The translations under genes were made by a program, and so were the position numbers. The notes beneath the pieces are model-generated. The model saw only the letters and a program-made list of their open reading frames with translations. It did not search any database and was not told where the DNA came from. From positions 22,480,001 through 22,544,000 of the forward strand of contig JAFFJZ010000004.1 in assembly GCA_018340375.1 (NCBI GenBank): a stretch of DNA of 64,000 bases, written 5' to 3'. The DNA is from Gonatopus flavifemur. Taxonomy: Eukaryota; Arthropoda; Insecta; Hymenoptera; Dryinidae. Every line of letters begins with the position of its first letter. Position 1 is the first letter of the stretch. This document shows, one piece after another, positions 1 through 15,000 of this stretch.

Positions 1-25
1 CACGATCGTCGGATGGAATTCACTA
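1..25 (-). CDS. M13 peptidase exon 16 (partial, at window edge)
   Basis: A pyrimidine-rich acceptor ending in TTTCAG precedes base 25. Two exon bases complete the codon left open by exon 15, and the frame then reads VNSIRRS to the edge of the window. This fits the segment that follows HExxH in M13 enzymes, but it is too short to be sure. Confidence 0.45.
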
Positions 26-3000
26 CTGAAATGAGCAGAAACTTCTAATTTTTTTGACAGTGTGATGCTTTATGTCTCAAAAATATCTTGAAGATAAATT
101 ACGGGCGTGAGCGTTTCGAATGTTGTCGAAGGTTGAATCGTTCATTGAAACGGATTGGTAATCGAGGAACGGAATAATCAGTGGTTAAACACCCAAAACC
201 TTGCGGTACAGTTTTCGAATGATGTTCCCCGTTTCAAAAAGTTGATTCTGGAAGATAAACATCGATGATTCCTGAGATTCTGCGAGTTTCAATTTTCGTT
301 TCGTTTCTATAAACGATTCAAACCTCAGGAACATGAGTTTCGAAGACATCTTTCGACTGAGTTTGAGACATGATACCTGAAACATCTTGGGGTTGTGTAA
401 GAAAGATTATAGGACATGAACTGTCCATCACCCACGAAACATTTATCCTTCAGGAAACTTACATAAGTCGTACATCGCGTGACCTAATTCGTGTCCAAGT
501 ACGTATCCCATAGAAGCTAAATTGAAAATCCTGAAACCATAAAGAATTGTGATAAAGTTGAATGTAAAGAAAGAAAAAGCAATTCATCGAGCAAGTTGTT
601 TTGATTGATAATGACTTTGTTAAGACATTCCGTACTCACTTCATGATCTCCTCGTCCAAATCATTCGTGCTAAAATCATTGTAAACATTCATTTTTGCAT
701 TAAAATACGATAAAAGTAAGAAAATCTAGTTAAACTCATTTCGGAGGTGAATCAAAACTTACTGATTTTCTAAGTCAAGATGCAGCAATGGAAATTCCAA
801 AAATCCAGGTTCTATCTCTGAGAAATCGGGAATCAAATATACAAACGAACAGAAAAGGAAGGACCGGTTTACTCAAGTAAATGGTGATTCCAATGGAGGA
901 AAAAGAATGTCGTTTATTTCTAATAAATATTTATGCGAGGTCCAAAACAATAAGTTGGATGTATTTCTCGCAACAACGTTGATATCGGCCGAATAGGAGG
1001 AGAAAAAATTAGAGAAAGACTGACCCAGTTGAATTTGTAAAAGTAATGGGAATCATTCGAAAGAATAGGTGTGCAAGTTGAAACTCGGCTTTAAATTGAT
1101 TGCATGAAACAAAATATTTGAACGCATCCAATTCTTCCGCCATTTTGGATATATGTAGTGTGGACATTGCAGTTGTCATATCAGTCATTTTTAAGTAATA
1201 ATTTCTTGTGTATCAATTTTATGAGATGGATTTCGATAAGCAACATTTACGCCATTGTATTCTATTCTGTTTTCAAATGAATAAAAATGCTGCTCAAGCT
1301 ATGGAATTGATTAATACGACATTGGGTCAACATTCTGTGAGCCATTCAACAGTAAAAAAGTGGTTTACAAGATTTCGTAATACAAATTCCAGTCTTGAGG
1401 ACGATCCATGTCCAGGTGCAATCGAAAAATTTGAGGATGAAGAACTTGAAGTTTTACCGAATGAAAATCCATGTGAAACTCAAGAAGAGCTTGCAGAACA
1501 GTTAGGAGTTACTCGTCAACCAATTTCACTTCGATTGCATGCATTGGGAAAAATACAGGAGGAAGGAAAATGGGTTCCTCATAAACTGACGGGAAGAAAA
1601 TAAACGACAAAGAGTTGCCATTTGCATGAATTTGCTTTCCCGGTTCAAGAAGAAGAATTTTCTGCATAAAATCATTACGAGTGATGAAAAATGGATTTTG
1701 TACGACAATCCTGAACGTAGAAAAACATGGGTTGATCCGGGCTAGCCATCTACATCAGTTGAAAAACCGAATATTCATGCAAAGAAAGTTTGACTCTGTG
1801 TCTGGTGGGATTGGAAAGGAATCATTCACTACGAGCTTCTCGAACCTGGCCAAACTATTACAGCTGAGTGTTACCGGGCCCAGCTGATCAAAGTAAGTGG
1901 TGCTCTGGAGGAAAAAAGACCATTTACGGGGCAAGGAAGACGAAAAGTGATGCGGCTGCATGATAATGCACGTCCACATACAGCAAAACCAACCCAGGAA
2001 CTCATCTTCAATTTAGGTTGGGAAGTTGTACCTCATGCGGCATATTCACCAGACTTAGCTCCTTCTGATTATAACTTATTTAGATCAATGTCGTCATATT
2101 TGAAGGAGCAGCAGTCCATGAATATCGAAGATGTCCGGAAATGTCTGGATAACTGTTTTGTTTCAAAACCAACAAGTTTCTATCGTGAAGGCATTTACCT
2201 ACTACCCGAACATTTTAATTGATGATTCTTGAAAGAAGTATTTTTTTAATAAAATTGAATTTGACAAAAAGAAGCCGAGTTTCAACTTGCACACCTGATA
2301 CTTCTCTTCTAATCAACCATTTATTGAAGCGAAAATACTCACCGACAGCACTGAGTTTTGAGTTATAAAATACATCGCTGGAATCCGTGAATTTCGAAGA
2401 ACTTCTGAAACGTATCGAACACGGGAAACAAGTTATTTGGCTGCAGCGGTCGAATGACTGCGACAAATATGGAAGACCTTCCGTTATGTTAGCTTTTGCA
2501 GCGAAATTTTGGTTATCACAGCATAAAGCCCATGCTGTCCAACGTGGGGCCAAGCTGGGCAGACAAACGGGACCAACCCTGAGATGATAAGATCGTTCCC
2601 AGCTTGGCTGTATTGCTTTGCCCGAGGATTGGTAACACTATGGGCCCAGCATGAACCCAGACTAGGCAATCAATCCTGCCCCTTCCTTTCTTCTTGGAAT
2701 TGGAAAATTGCTTTGAATTCTACCCCAGCGGGCATAAATTTCAGCCCCACTTTGGCCCAGTCTTGGGTCTAGTGTTGAGCCCCATCGTGCGCATATGGGC
2801 CCAAGACCGGACCAGGTGGGACAAAAATTCATACACGCTGAGGATTGTATAGTACACACACGCTCGGGATATGAATTCACTCCAATCTTGGCCTGACGCT
2901 GGTCCAAATCGTGGCCAACTTCAAATGTGCCCGCACTGAGATTCATTATTTCCATCTTTAACCAACCACAATTGTATGGGAAAGCACAAGAGGGCTAAGA

Positions 3001-6000
3001 TTGAGCCAACATAGGCCCCATCGTCATTCCCCAATATTGGGTTAAAGAGGATGGACCCAGCCTGGGGCCCATTGTCATTTTAGGCAATACACGCTTGGGT
3101 ATCTTTAAATTTAATATATTTTTCATTTACACTTGTAAATGAAATTTCCAATTCTTGGTGAGGGAAATAAGAATTCATTTACGCGCGACTGAATTTTTAA
3201 TTTTTGCTATATTATATCATACTACTGTGTCCGGAAAGCAAGGTGGCATTTGAATTTAAACTCTGTGCGAAAATGTATTTGGGGAAGTGCTCTTATTTTT
3301 AGTTTAGTAAGACTGTCTTTGATATCCGCGCCAAGGGTTACATCAAAATATTCATCAGTGTTGAGATACGCTTCGTTTTGTGAGCTGCTGAAAGTGAATT
3401 TTTTGGTTTTTATAATGCCTGCTTTTGTTGAGCAAGGAATTCGTAGTGAATTTTGTTTGCGGAGGAAATTTTCTGTTACTGATTCGTTGATGATGGTGCA
3501 GAAAGCCTTTGGCGATGATAATATGTCGGAAAAAAATGTTTACAAATGGTATAAAGAGTTTCAAGAAGGCCGAGAACATGTCGAAGACGAAAAACGCCCC
3601 GGTCGACCATCAACTTCAACTGACGAAGTTCACGTCCAAAAAATCGAAGATTTGGTGCTCGTAAATCGTCGATTAACAATCAGAGATCTTTCTGATGGTG
3701 TTGGCATCCCAAAAGGATCAGTCAATACCATTTTGAAGGATGTTTTGGGCCTCAGACGCGTCAAATCTCGATTGGTACACCGAGAGAAATTTGGCGCTCC
3801 CTCTGTACTTGGGGTTTACCGGCTGCGCGTTTTAGCCTGTTAGCGCCTATACGTGACATCGGAGTAGCAGCTACTCCCATCAGTGTACATTGTGCGCAAT
3901 GCGGAGTAGTTCCTACACCGATAACAGGTATAGGTTATACGCGGAGTATTTAGAATAGCAGTGGGTAAAACGCAGTAGCTACTCCGTTTCAGTGCGTAGA
4001 CCGTTCTTACTGATGGTCGACTTCAACAACTGTTTCGGAGATTGGGAAATGCGTTGACATGAGTGCATTACATCCGAGGGGGATTACTTTGAAAGCGATG
4101 AGCTTGATTTGGGAGAATAAATAAAGATTTTTGAAAATGAATGCTATGTCACCTTATTTTTTGGATACAGTAGTAGATTATCATACTTTCGTCACTGAAA
4201 TTTCATTCAAATATAATTTGAATATCGATAAATTTCCAGTTACGTGAATAACTTTTGCTCCCATTACATGTGATTGGAAGTTCAATCAGAAATTTCTAAC
4301 AGTGTAGCGAAGATCTATTTGTTGTAACAGGGTAATACCGCGTACTTACTCGTATTGTCTGAGTTTCTTCTCATTTTTCAGAATTGTCTGAAGATAATTA
4401 TTTCTAACGATCTCAAGCTGGAAATGATGACAAATTTGTAATTACACATCACCATGCAAATAACAATCCGTGACTTGGAGATATCTTGAGACAAGTTCAA
4501 GACGTATTGTGCAACGCCAACAGATATCTCTTAGATATTGAAATGAGTTTCCGCTGCTGAAAGATATCTCGAATATAGCTTTCCAGAAGGAAAGTTTCAG
4601 ATTCTGTAAAAGATACCTGTCGAAATTAATAACTTTTTCAGACATTTAAAAGATTTCTTTTGGTGTTGCATAAGACATCTTAAATTTGTCTTGAAATGTC
4701 TTTGAGATATGAATTGTCATGTGGGCAGTAATTTCAGGGTGGCGACAACTCTGGAAAATCTGGAAATCTCAGGGAATTTTCATAATCTGGAAAGCACCTG
4801 GAATTCCTCATGTTTTCTCAAATTCAACATCAAAATTTGCCAATTATTCTACTGATTATTTTTCGAAACATATTTTCAAATGGAAAATTGCATATGTTGA
4901 TTTCTCATTATGATATGCACCTTTTTTTTATTATCACGGATATACGTTTTCAATGCTCGATTATTTGAAAATTTTTCATTCTTCCAATTTGTTTTGCGTA
5001 TTATTTCATAGGTTAATACAAAAATTCGACAAGCAAATGATTCTCAACTCAATTCAGTAAAATAAGGGTGAATTCTCTTCCTCTCAATAATTCAAATCGA
5101 GGTTTCAAATGCTTTGATTTTTTTACTTTTCCATCAACCTAATTTGACCCGTTGACTTGGAGTCCTGGAAAATGGATTCAAATGTTTTCGTCACAGTTCT
5201 GACGACAAATCTACATGGCTTATTTTCAAAAATCAGCCACAAACAACAAAATCCAAAAACACGTATCTAATATTTTTCGAGCAAGAATCGGAAAAAAATT
5301 ACTCAATTGAATTCTGAAATTTGGGTGCAAATTGGGTATTTGAAATGAAATCAGAAAAGTTTTGGAATAGTTGATCCTAGGTGAAAAAAATTGTGTAGAA
5401 TTTCATGTCAAGATTTGGCTCTCTATAGAATTTCCACCAAATCATGTGTTTTTACATAAATTTTCTACGGAATTTCTATAAAAATCCATACATTTTGCAT
5501 GGAGCCAAAGCTCGACATGAAATTCTATAGAATTTGTTCACCTGGGACGTTTTCGTTATGCTTCAATAAAGCAGAATGAAAAAGTTTTTTACTCTGTAAA
5601 GCTGGAATTCTCAGGGAATTGCTAGAAACTTTTTTGTCGCCATCCTGAATTCAGAATCGTATGGATTACATGATTCCTCACCTCGAATCGTCCATCTGGC
5701 GGATTTCTTACGGATGATTTATTAATTAGCGTGGTATCGCCTAATAGAACCTGAATCCTGTTCAGTTCGTTGGTATATATCTCTCTCATGGAACTCGCGG
5801 GTAGTATGCGATTAATTTGGTCTTGATAGATTCTTTTTATGCCTGTGAATATTCTGGATATCTAAAAACATGAAATAATCAAAGTTCAGGAGGCTAAAAA
5901 CTTCTCCGACTGGGACGAGAAGTTCAATCCCTCCAATATCGCAATAAAGATACACAATACAACGCGCCTTATCCATAAGAATGCTTACCCTCTTTTTCAT

Positions 6001-9000
6001 ACGTTGAAGAAAGAGTGCAAGCGTTCTTATTGAGTGGTCGCACTGTATATGAGAATAATAACGACCCCAGATAATAATTCAACGCAGTACAGGACAAATT
6101 TATAGTAAGTACTGTTGGAACACAAGGACCAGAATAATTCCCACTAGGGTGTTCACGGAGACATAAGAGTCTACACGGAAAAAAATGACCACGTAAGAAT
6201 TACAAGAAAAGTGGGGTTATAAGAACGGTGTGAATTTCATGTAGAATTTACTCCAGAGTCCTGTTGGATTGACATTGTTATCATGGTTACCACGGCAACA
6301 CGCCTGCCGTTTACTTTAGTAGCAATGTACACATAACATTGGTCCCAATGTGAATTTTACTCCAATTGCATGCACTTCAGCAGTTATGTCAAAATAACAA
6401 CAACCAATGCAAAATCCACATGTCATTTTTTCCCCTGTAGGGTGTTGCCTGGGAATTCTGAGAATTCCCTTCGAAACATTCTGAATTGTTGTGCTGCATC
6501 AGTTATGTTATCTATTTTTCTTGCATCCCCAAGAGAACACAAGCAGGTTAGCTGAATTGTGGACCATTTCAATGTCCACGCCTTGGATTTACGTTCATGG
6601 GATGTGCGCGAAAGTTTTGTTTTCTCTTGGAAATGAGGGTTTGTTTAGAATTCGATAAGAGATTCTCTTTAGAATGACCCACAATTGAGGTACGCTGACT
6701 CACTTGTTCTCGCACGGCGTCCCCTACATTGATACGACTGTACTCTTCGATAAGTAAAGGCCATAACATATGTCCCTCAAGGCATTGAACATGGCGACTA
6801 GAAAAATGTCCATCACTTTACTTTACAGAAATGAGAATTCTGATCGGAAGGTGTATAAATCGATACGAATTCGAAAATTCATTTTGGGCGAGAATATTGC
6901 ATGAGAAGAAAATCCAGCGCATCCACTCAAATACAGATTCATCGATACAGGACGATATATCTTAGACAGTCGCCCTAGTAGAAATATAACCAGTTTTCCC
7001 TGTCACTGATGAGGCACTGATGAGGAAAAACTAGTCAGGGAAAATTGATGATTAACTTGTTTAATATGATTATTAAAATTCATATAAAACTAATCAAATT
7101 CTGAAAAGTTACCCATGCAGATATTGCGAAGACTGAAAAGAAACCTAAGGTTGGCACATGTGTCAGAAACAAACCTCTGTGAAGAACAAGTGGCCCAATA
7201 TTGTTCCATGACTGTCCCGTTGTTCCCAATGGATAGTCAGTCATGATACATTTGTTAATATTTTTAGAATGATCACTACATCCGGTACAAGCTTGGCACA
7301 AGTGTAAAAATCGAGCATTCGTTCAGAACAATTGTGATAATATTGCTTACATGAGTGACACAATGTTTATAAATATTGACTGAATTTTGAATTTACAATA
7401 GCTGAGAACTTGGGGATAACTATTGGACTAGGTCTGGCCCGATCTCCCTGCCATAATTAATCCTACACAGTAGTTTTACACACCAAGCTAGATTTTATTG
7501 ATCTAAGTGAGGGCAGAACTTCACTTAATGATAATAGGATACTCTTAAATGTAAGCATACACCGAGGTCAACTGATTTTGAAGAACGTTCTTCGATAATT
7601 CATGTACGATATTCTGAGGGAGAAAGTCATGAACTGAAACATGAATCAATTACTTTTTTCATCCATATCTGCGATCGAAGAAGTATTGGTTGATGCTTGG
7701 TAAATGAATTGGACCGGGCCTGGCAAAACCACTGGCCTAAGCTTGTCCTGATCTTATCATTCCCAAGCCTGGGCCAAGTTTAGTAAATTATTCAAGACAA
7801 GTTTTGGCAGGTCTTTTGACAGGCTTGGTCCTTCATTGGGCCATTCGTCCATACACACATGGGTATTGCCTTTATTCGCAAGAAATATCAATAGCGTAAA
7901 TGTTTATGAAAAATATTCGGTTTAAAGAACATACTGCACCAAGAGAAATGGTCTACTTGAATATGAACCTACTAGACATTCGATTGCATCCAATATAATT
8001 TTACTTGATGCAAGTAAATTTCATTTGAAATGAATAAAAATTTATTTGGATGAAGTAAATTGTTTATTTGACTTAACTCGGACTTTAGTACGTTCATATC
8101 CCGAGTCGAAAAATTGCAATACTTTTTAAAGCCTGATTATCTCCGTAATCCGCAACGACCCAGAGTTGAATCAGGTCGAATAAGAAGTTTGTAAACAAGA
8201 TCAGGTTGAGAACTGGGTAACATCAGGGTGAGAAATGAAAACGAACCTGCGTCACTCCGTAATACGCAACGAATCAGAGCTGAATCAGGTTTAACTTTTT
8301 AAATTGGGATTCGAATAGAAATTTAGTTGATTTGAACAAAATCTAGTCAATCCAAATAAATCCAAATATAGAATTTTCTCGGTGTAATTGTTATTGAAGT
8401 GATATATTTCAATCTCAAAAGTACGCCTATTTGAGATATATGTCTCAACCAAAATTCGAAATATCTCAAAGAAATTGAAACGAATTGTTTCGAATTATTT
8501 GATCCTGGGTTTGCTGTATCAAATCGATGAAACCTAACCTCAATAATTATAAAGTGTAATAATCACTGAAATATTCAGAAGAAAAATGGATGGAGTCTTT
8601 GTCAAGAGGTGTGCGCGTTCAATAAATTGACTGTTTTAAATTGCAATGTTGCGTATATGATTACTTCAGACAGTTACTCGTTGATTTGATTAACTTGAGG
8701 AGAAATACTGATAATAGACGATGGGCACCTCAAGCCCGCGTGATAAATTAACGAAAGCGTGCAATACGCTCAAACCGGTGCTTAACATTCCAATTTGCCA
8801 TTTACGCCTCTACAGATCCTCATTCTCTCATGGTCCAAAACCGACTCCCCCGCAGTGATGCCAGCATTTCGTCGGCCGAGTCGATTTTCCCTCTCCATCA
8901 CATCTGTCTGTATAGAAATTCCACACACACAATCAAACCTCCGACAAAAGAAATTTGATTGTATACAGCGTGATGGAGGGGGAAAATCGACTCGGTCGAC

Positions 9001-12000
9001 CAAATGCTGGCATCACTGCTCCCCCGTCCGCGTGGTCAAACCAGTGTCCTCAGATTTGACTCGCAAACGTTGCAAACGTACAGATGCGACTGTAAATCCG
9101 TGTGAAAAAAGAGAGGGTACGGTTGCGCGCGCAACCTTGCATGCTTCCTTCATTGCTCATAGAATATTTGATGGGAGAGCGGAGGAGAAAGCATGCTAGG
9201 ATGCGCGCGCAACCATACCCCTCTTTTTTCACACGGATGTACAGTAACGTTCGCGAGTCAAATCTGAGGACACTGGGTCAAACGCGTTGCGCTCCTTTCG
9301 CACGCGCCTGCGTAGTACGAGTTATATCGTTCGCAAAGCATTTCGGGTAAAATGCGTTCGTAAAATGGATTTCACCTTTGAATTAGAGTGTGATCCGACA
9401 CAGGATTTTACAAAAGAGTATATGCGCATAACGAAGCTACCTTGGAAATTGTTAGATTTTGTAAGGTTATGTTATAAAAGGAGATGAGGTGTAATATGTA
9501 TATATCCTTTCTTGTGGTGAAATAATATAGTTTTGTTATTTATTATGAGTAAGTATAGTAGTCACTTGAATTTTATCTCATGATATCTCATAATTGAGGT
9601 GGAAACACCATACATATAGTTTGATATTCCTTGGCAAAAACTCCTACATTTTATTCAAGAAAAAGTCGATGAAAATTTTTCCCACGGGTTTTGCTGAAAA
9701 TTTACTTTTTAATCTTTGGAAACATCTTAAACACAAACATGAATTATTATTTGAGTGAAAAATCGTCAATTTATTGTTATAACTCCACATCTTCATCGAC
9801 ATAACCTGCATTTTTGTGGGTGATAAATGCTTCGTTAGTTACTTACAAATAACTCATCAACTACCGATCAGCCCCTCATCAGTTACTCGCTCATATCTGC
9901 TCAGTTTCTTCAATCAGTTCCTCATGAGTCAGAGCGTTACACCCTTTATCAGAAACTTGTAAGTTTCCTGATCAGTAAAATGGTAAATTGATCAGTGCAT
10001 CATTTGCTAGAGAAAATTCCTACTAGGGGGATGGTGCAACTATTGAATGATAACATCATCCGAACATATAAACAACATTGGTTTTAGGTGTATAACCTAA
10101 TTTTCGACATTTTTTCACAAAAAATATTATATATTATTAAATACATAAACACCAGATCAATCTTCGGAATATTGTCCATTGTTTTCGATGACCTTGCGCC
10201 ATCCATTGGACAACATGCAAATACCATCGCGAAAAAAACTCGCAGGCTTTGAGGCGATAAAGTCATCGACGAATTTTCGTACGTCGTTCAGAATTTGGAA
10301 GCAGCTATCCTTCAAGGCATGCTGCAAGGCAAGGACCGGAAGAGCTGATAATCAGATGAAGCTGAGTCCGGTGAATATGCCGCGTAAGGGAGAATTTCCC
10401 AGCTCAAGTTCAAAATAGTTTGATGAGTCGCGCGAGTAACATGAGGTCGAGCGTCATAACTTTTCGGCTTCCTTGCCCAATAAATGGCCTTTTCTCTTCA
10501 AGAATGTCGTGCAGTTTGTTTAATTGTCAGCTTTAGCATTCTGCAGTAACCGTTCGACCTGTTTCTAACAGTTCGCAATATATTGCACACTGCATATCCC
10601 AGCAAATGCCTTTCTCGAGAGGATACTTTGTTGGAGAGTGGATGTCGACGGTTGTCCTAGATCCACCCATGAATTTTTGCATTTGGGATTAGAAAAAAAG
10701 AACATATTTCTCATCTCCCGTTACAATTTTCCACAGAAAATTCTTCTGTTGGTACTTGGCGAGCAGCGAAAGGCACGTTTTCATTCGTTGACCAAGGTTC
10801 TGTTCGGTCAATTCATGTGGCACCCATCGTCCTACCTTTTGCATTTTTCCCATCGCGTATAATCTTTCGGAGATGACTGCTTGAGTAACTCATAGCTGAG
10901 CTGCAAGCTGTTTTCGGGTTCGCGTTGAGTCTTCGTCGAGTAATTTCTGCAATTCAGCATCTTCAAACTCCGGAGGCTGTCCAGAACGTTCCCGATCGCC
11001 GAGATCGAGAGCACTATTTGCGAATCGTTTATATCAATATTTACACGTACCATGAGACACAACATCATCACCAAGAGCAGAACAAATCAAATTGCATGCT
11101 CCAATGACTTTTTTCCTTGTTGGAACCCCTTAGAGAATGCAGTGCCGAATGTGCTGTTTATCTGGCGCCATTGTATATACTACTGTTTTGTGAGGTTATG
11201 TAACTCTTGCAGGTATGATATATAATGTATAAGAAACTTTGGGGTTAACTCTTTGAGATCGCAATTGAGGGCGGGAATATTTAAATTTCAAATAGGAATT
11301 CCTGCTTGATGGAAAAATGTCAAAAATGAGGTTATACATCTATTAAAAGAGTGTATCGAGTTCAGGCCAAGACTGACGATCCAAGCTGAGCTTGGCCCAA
11401 CTGGAAATTCAGTCACATTCGATCAGGTCAACTCGACGTTTGATTTCATGAATTCAAATTCTTAACTTCATCTTAAGACAACAAACTCGTTATAACAAAC
11501 CTATGCTGCAGCGATCTATAACAATCACTTTCGCCTTTCATTCCTAATTCAAAGAGTAAGGTTCTGATTTCATGATCCGTATACGCTCCATAACGCTCTA
11601 TGGCGTACAGCTGAACGTGATGAACTGGCGAAAGGAAGATATATATTCATTAAAAAACAATCAAAGTTCTGTACAGTGCTATGCATGTATCAAAATACGT
11701 ACTGAGTATATATTCCTTTGTGTTATTCATCAACCCACCAATAGTCCAGAAATAATTTGGATTCCGAATGATGACCCTCTCCAGCCTGTATTTCACCCCA
11801 TATGCATTAATTGCTTCTTGCCATTGATACTGTTGAAAATGAAAAACGTATGAAAATTCAGAGAAATTTTGTCCATCAGATAATTCATTCTAAATCTGTA
11901 ATTCATAGATTGGCCTCCCGATTGAAAACATTAACGTCATTCACACCTGCGTTACTGGAAACGCTGTTGCCGATTCAGTACCCTCAACTTTTTTCTCTAA

Positions 12001-15000
12001 GAATGCCATATTGAATTCCAAAATTCGTAACAAAATCTGGAATATATGTATTCGTACAAGGTTAATCAAGCGCATAAATGGTACAGTTTGTTGGAAGCTT
12101 TCCCAGTATATCACTCGATTTGCTACTAACTTTGTAAAATTTTCGACGGAATTGAAGAACTTCGTCTATTGTTCTTGAAAGGATTGTGTCATCGGTATCG
12201 TTTCTTATAAACTGTTTATATATTCTCATCAGAACGCATTTGTAGTCATCAACTTTTTTATCACTGATATCAAGATCATATATCCCCTCAGGGAATCCGT
12301 ATATCCTGGTTGGGGGTCTCATCTGGACAATGCATTTACGAAAATCAATTGAAAATGGGAATACTCTTTCTGAAGTTTGTACGTCAAAGCGTTGTTGGAA
12401 ATGTCGAAAAGATTTCAACTGTCCTTTTCCGTTTCGGCTTTCATCCCAATCATTCCACCATATTCATCAGGGAGAGCATGATAAATCATCAAGCTTTACA
12501 TTCTGTCCTTGAAATGTTGAAATGATTTGGAAAAGAACCCTTGGGCCAATTTGTTTTTCGAATTGATTCAAAACTTGGGAATTTGTTCGCTTCGTCGTAG
12601 TATTATTCTCAGGAATGACTGTGCCGCGCATAAGATACCACAAAAAATCCAAGTGGATCGCGGCTGAATGTGAATGGCAGGGTTAAATTTAATAGTGTAT
12701 TGTTGCCATCCAATAAGATAAGCATAGAACACTGATGTGCAATGAAAATTTTATTCACCTCAAAAGATGTAGAACCGTTATCATGTTGCGTTACATTGAC
12801 ATTAAAAAACGGTCCTTCCGGAGATTGATGTATAATATCCATGAGAAGTCCGGGGAAAGGTAATGTTATCTCTTCATTGGAGAACGGAAATCCGCCACGT
12901 TGATCTAGCAGTTCTCTTAATGTCTTAGATTCATTTTCACCTATAATTACCAAGGAACCCGAAAAATTCATCCTTCAAACACCGATGGATACAGGTATTT
13001 CGCATCCCTCTCCAATCCTTCAATCGATGTATAAAAAAGCACGACTAAGGCTGATCATGACGTCAACTGGAAAGGGATGAGGAATGCCTGGATTCGCCGG
13101 TGTCTGGGTATCAACTGTACAGCTAAGGCATCGATGAGATGACAAAACATGTCGTACATATTGCACTGTGCGGATAAACATATCCTGGTGGCATCCACGT
13201 TCCTTCCACCGCTCTCGCAGATTATCTGCAAAACCATGTAGCGGGACGTGGAAGATGACGTGGTCATACAGGGGATCACAAAATATACTCTGACTCTTAA
13301 GGTGATACCAGCGCCGGGACATTAGCCAAATTTATTCTGACATTTTATTCAAAAGTGAAGCAATAAAATCATAATATCGTTCTATACAGACCTTCTTGAA
13401 TTGACAAAGTTGGTCTGTATAGAGCGATATTCTGATTTTTTCGCTTCACTTTTGAATAAAATGTCAGAATAAATTTGGCTAATATCCCGGCGCTGGTATC
13501 CCTTTTGAAGATTGATTCTTAATGTGGAACAAACACATGTTTGGGCTTCATCCTGTCTGTATGGGCTCGAGATTGTGCTAAAGTGGGGCCGAAATTCATG
13601 CACGTTGGGAAAGAAATAGTGTTTCATCTCGCATCACTCTTTGCAAGATGTTAACTGGATCCTATGACACTTGGAGTAACGATTTTTATTAAAGGAGATT
13701 ATTCTTACCTGCGTTCAAACAGAGATCATATAATGTTTTGAATATTGGATCAAGCTTCTCCGGTTGATTGTTCTCTCCATTCACAAGATCTAGGTTCAGA
13801 GAATACACCGAAGTGAATAATTGGAATTGGATCAATTACATCCAAATATCCTCACTGCAGTTTGCACTAACACCTCCCATTGTTTATCAGTTCAGTAGTC
13901 TGAATGAATTATTTTCTTCGGTGAATATTTGGAAAAAAATTGCTAATTGACGGGAGCACACTGAGAGAAATATCCATAGTTGCGGCAACTAAAAAGGACA
14001 CTCATTTTAATTTTGTTTTTGGAACTATGATTTTATAGTTGCTGTGACTATGTGTGGTTTCCATAACTAAAAAACATTATTACGATAACTAATATGCTAT
14101 AACTATGTTTTCATTGTTATGTTAATTATAAATACTATATGTAGTTGGAATACTCAAACTTCAACTTGTTTTCATAACTATCTTTTCAAACTGCACACAA
14201 CTGGAATGTATCAATCTTTCAAATAACTTTTCTCATAACTGATTACGAATAGTTGGCATAATTAATGAAATTGTGGTTGATGAAAATATGTCACGTCAGT
14301 TTAATCAAGGAAGTTGTAAGAATTGGATGACATATAAAAAGTATAATGGCATGAAAAAGCAACTATCCATCAGCACTTGAATGTAATACATTGAAAAAGT
14401 TTTTTTCACCATGAAATTATGGCCATGACAAGTGTTTCCGATAATAGGATAATATCCCATAAAGCACCGGGAGGTTTTCTGAACGTTCAGAAAACGTACT
14501 TGGTTCTGCAGAGAACGTCTGATTATTTGGATTCAGGATGTCTCAGTGATGTTCTAAAAACGTCGCATTTATGTCCTAGGGACATGCGAATGTCTCGTTC
14601 GGTTCCATCTATATCCATCGTGTGGATGGAGGTCAAATTAATCCAAAACCAAATTAATGACAGAAAAGCTGGAAAGAATGATGCGTTCTGTTAACTCTTT
14701 TCAAATAATGATTTCGTTGGTTTGGCCCTCATTCTCAAATCGCATCACTTACTTCTCATAGATTACAAAAAAAACCATTGAAAAGTATTCGGAACAATCA
14801 ATATTCAGTATTTCAGTACTCGAAATACTTTCCTCTCGGGATACAACAGGGCTACCTCATGAAATGGAGAGCAACATTCTTTTATGAGCCACGTTGCTTT
14901 TATAGAGGTTAGTCACGGACATGAAATATGTGGACCAAGCACTTAAGAGAGAAGCGAAATAACGAGAGTGCGCAAACCGACTGCGCATCCACACGGAGAT

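Noticed and set aside
185..385. Minus-strand open frame of 66 codons downstream of M13 exon 15
   Set aside because: It does not match the expected M13 continuation; a better acceptor in phase lies at base 25.
4735..5647. Assignment of the CAGGGTGGCGACAA element to a named superfamily
   Set aside because: No transposase and no clear target duplication, so P, hAT and others cannot be told apart.
7080..7301. Open frame similar to one at 26115-26534
   Set aside because: Similarity reflects repeat R1; both are broken at different places and hold no domain.
13020..13322. Overlapping minus-strand frames in M13 intron 4
   Set aside because: They lie between exons 4 and 5, overlap a MITE end and show no M13 similarity.
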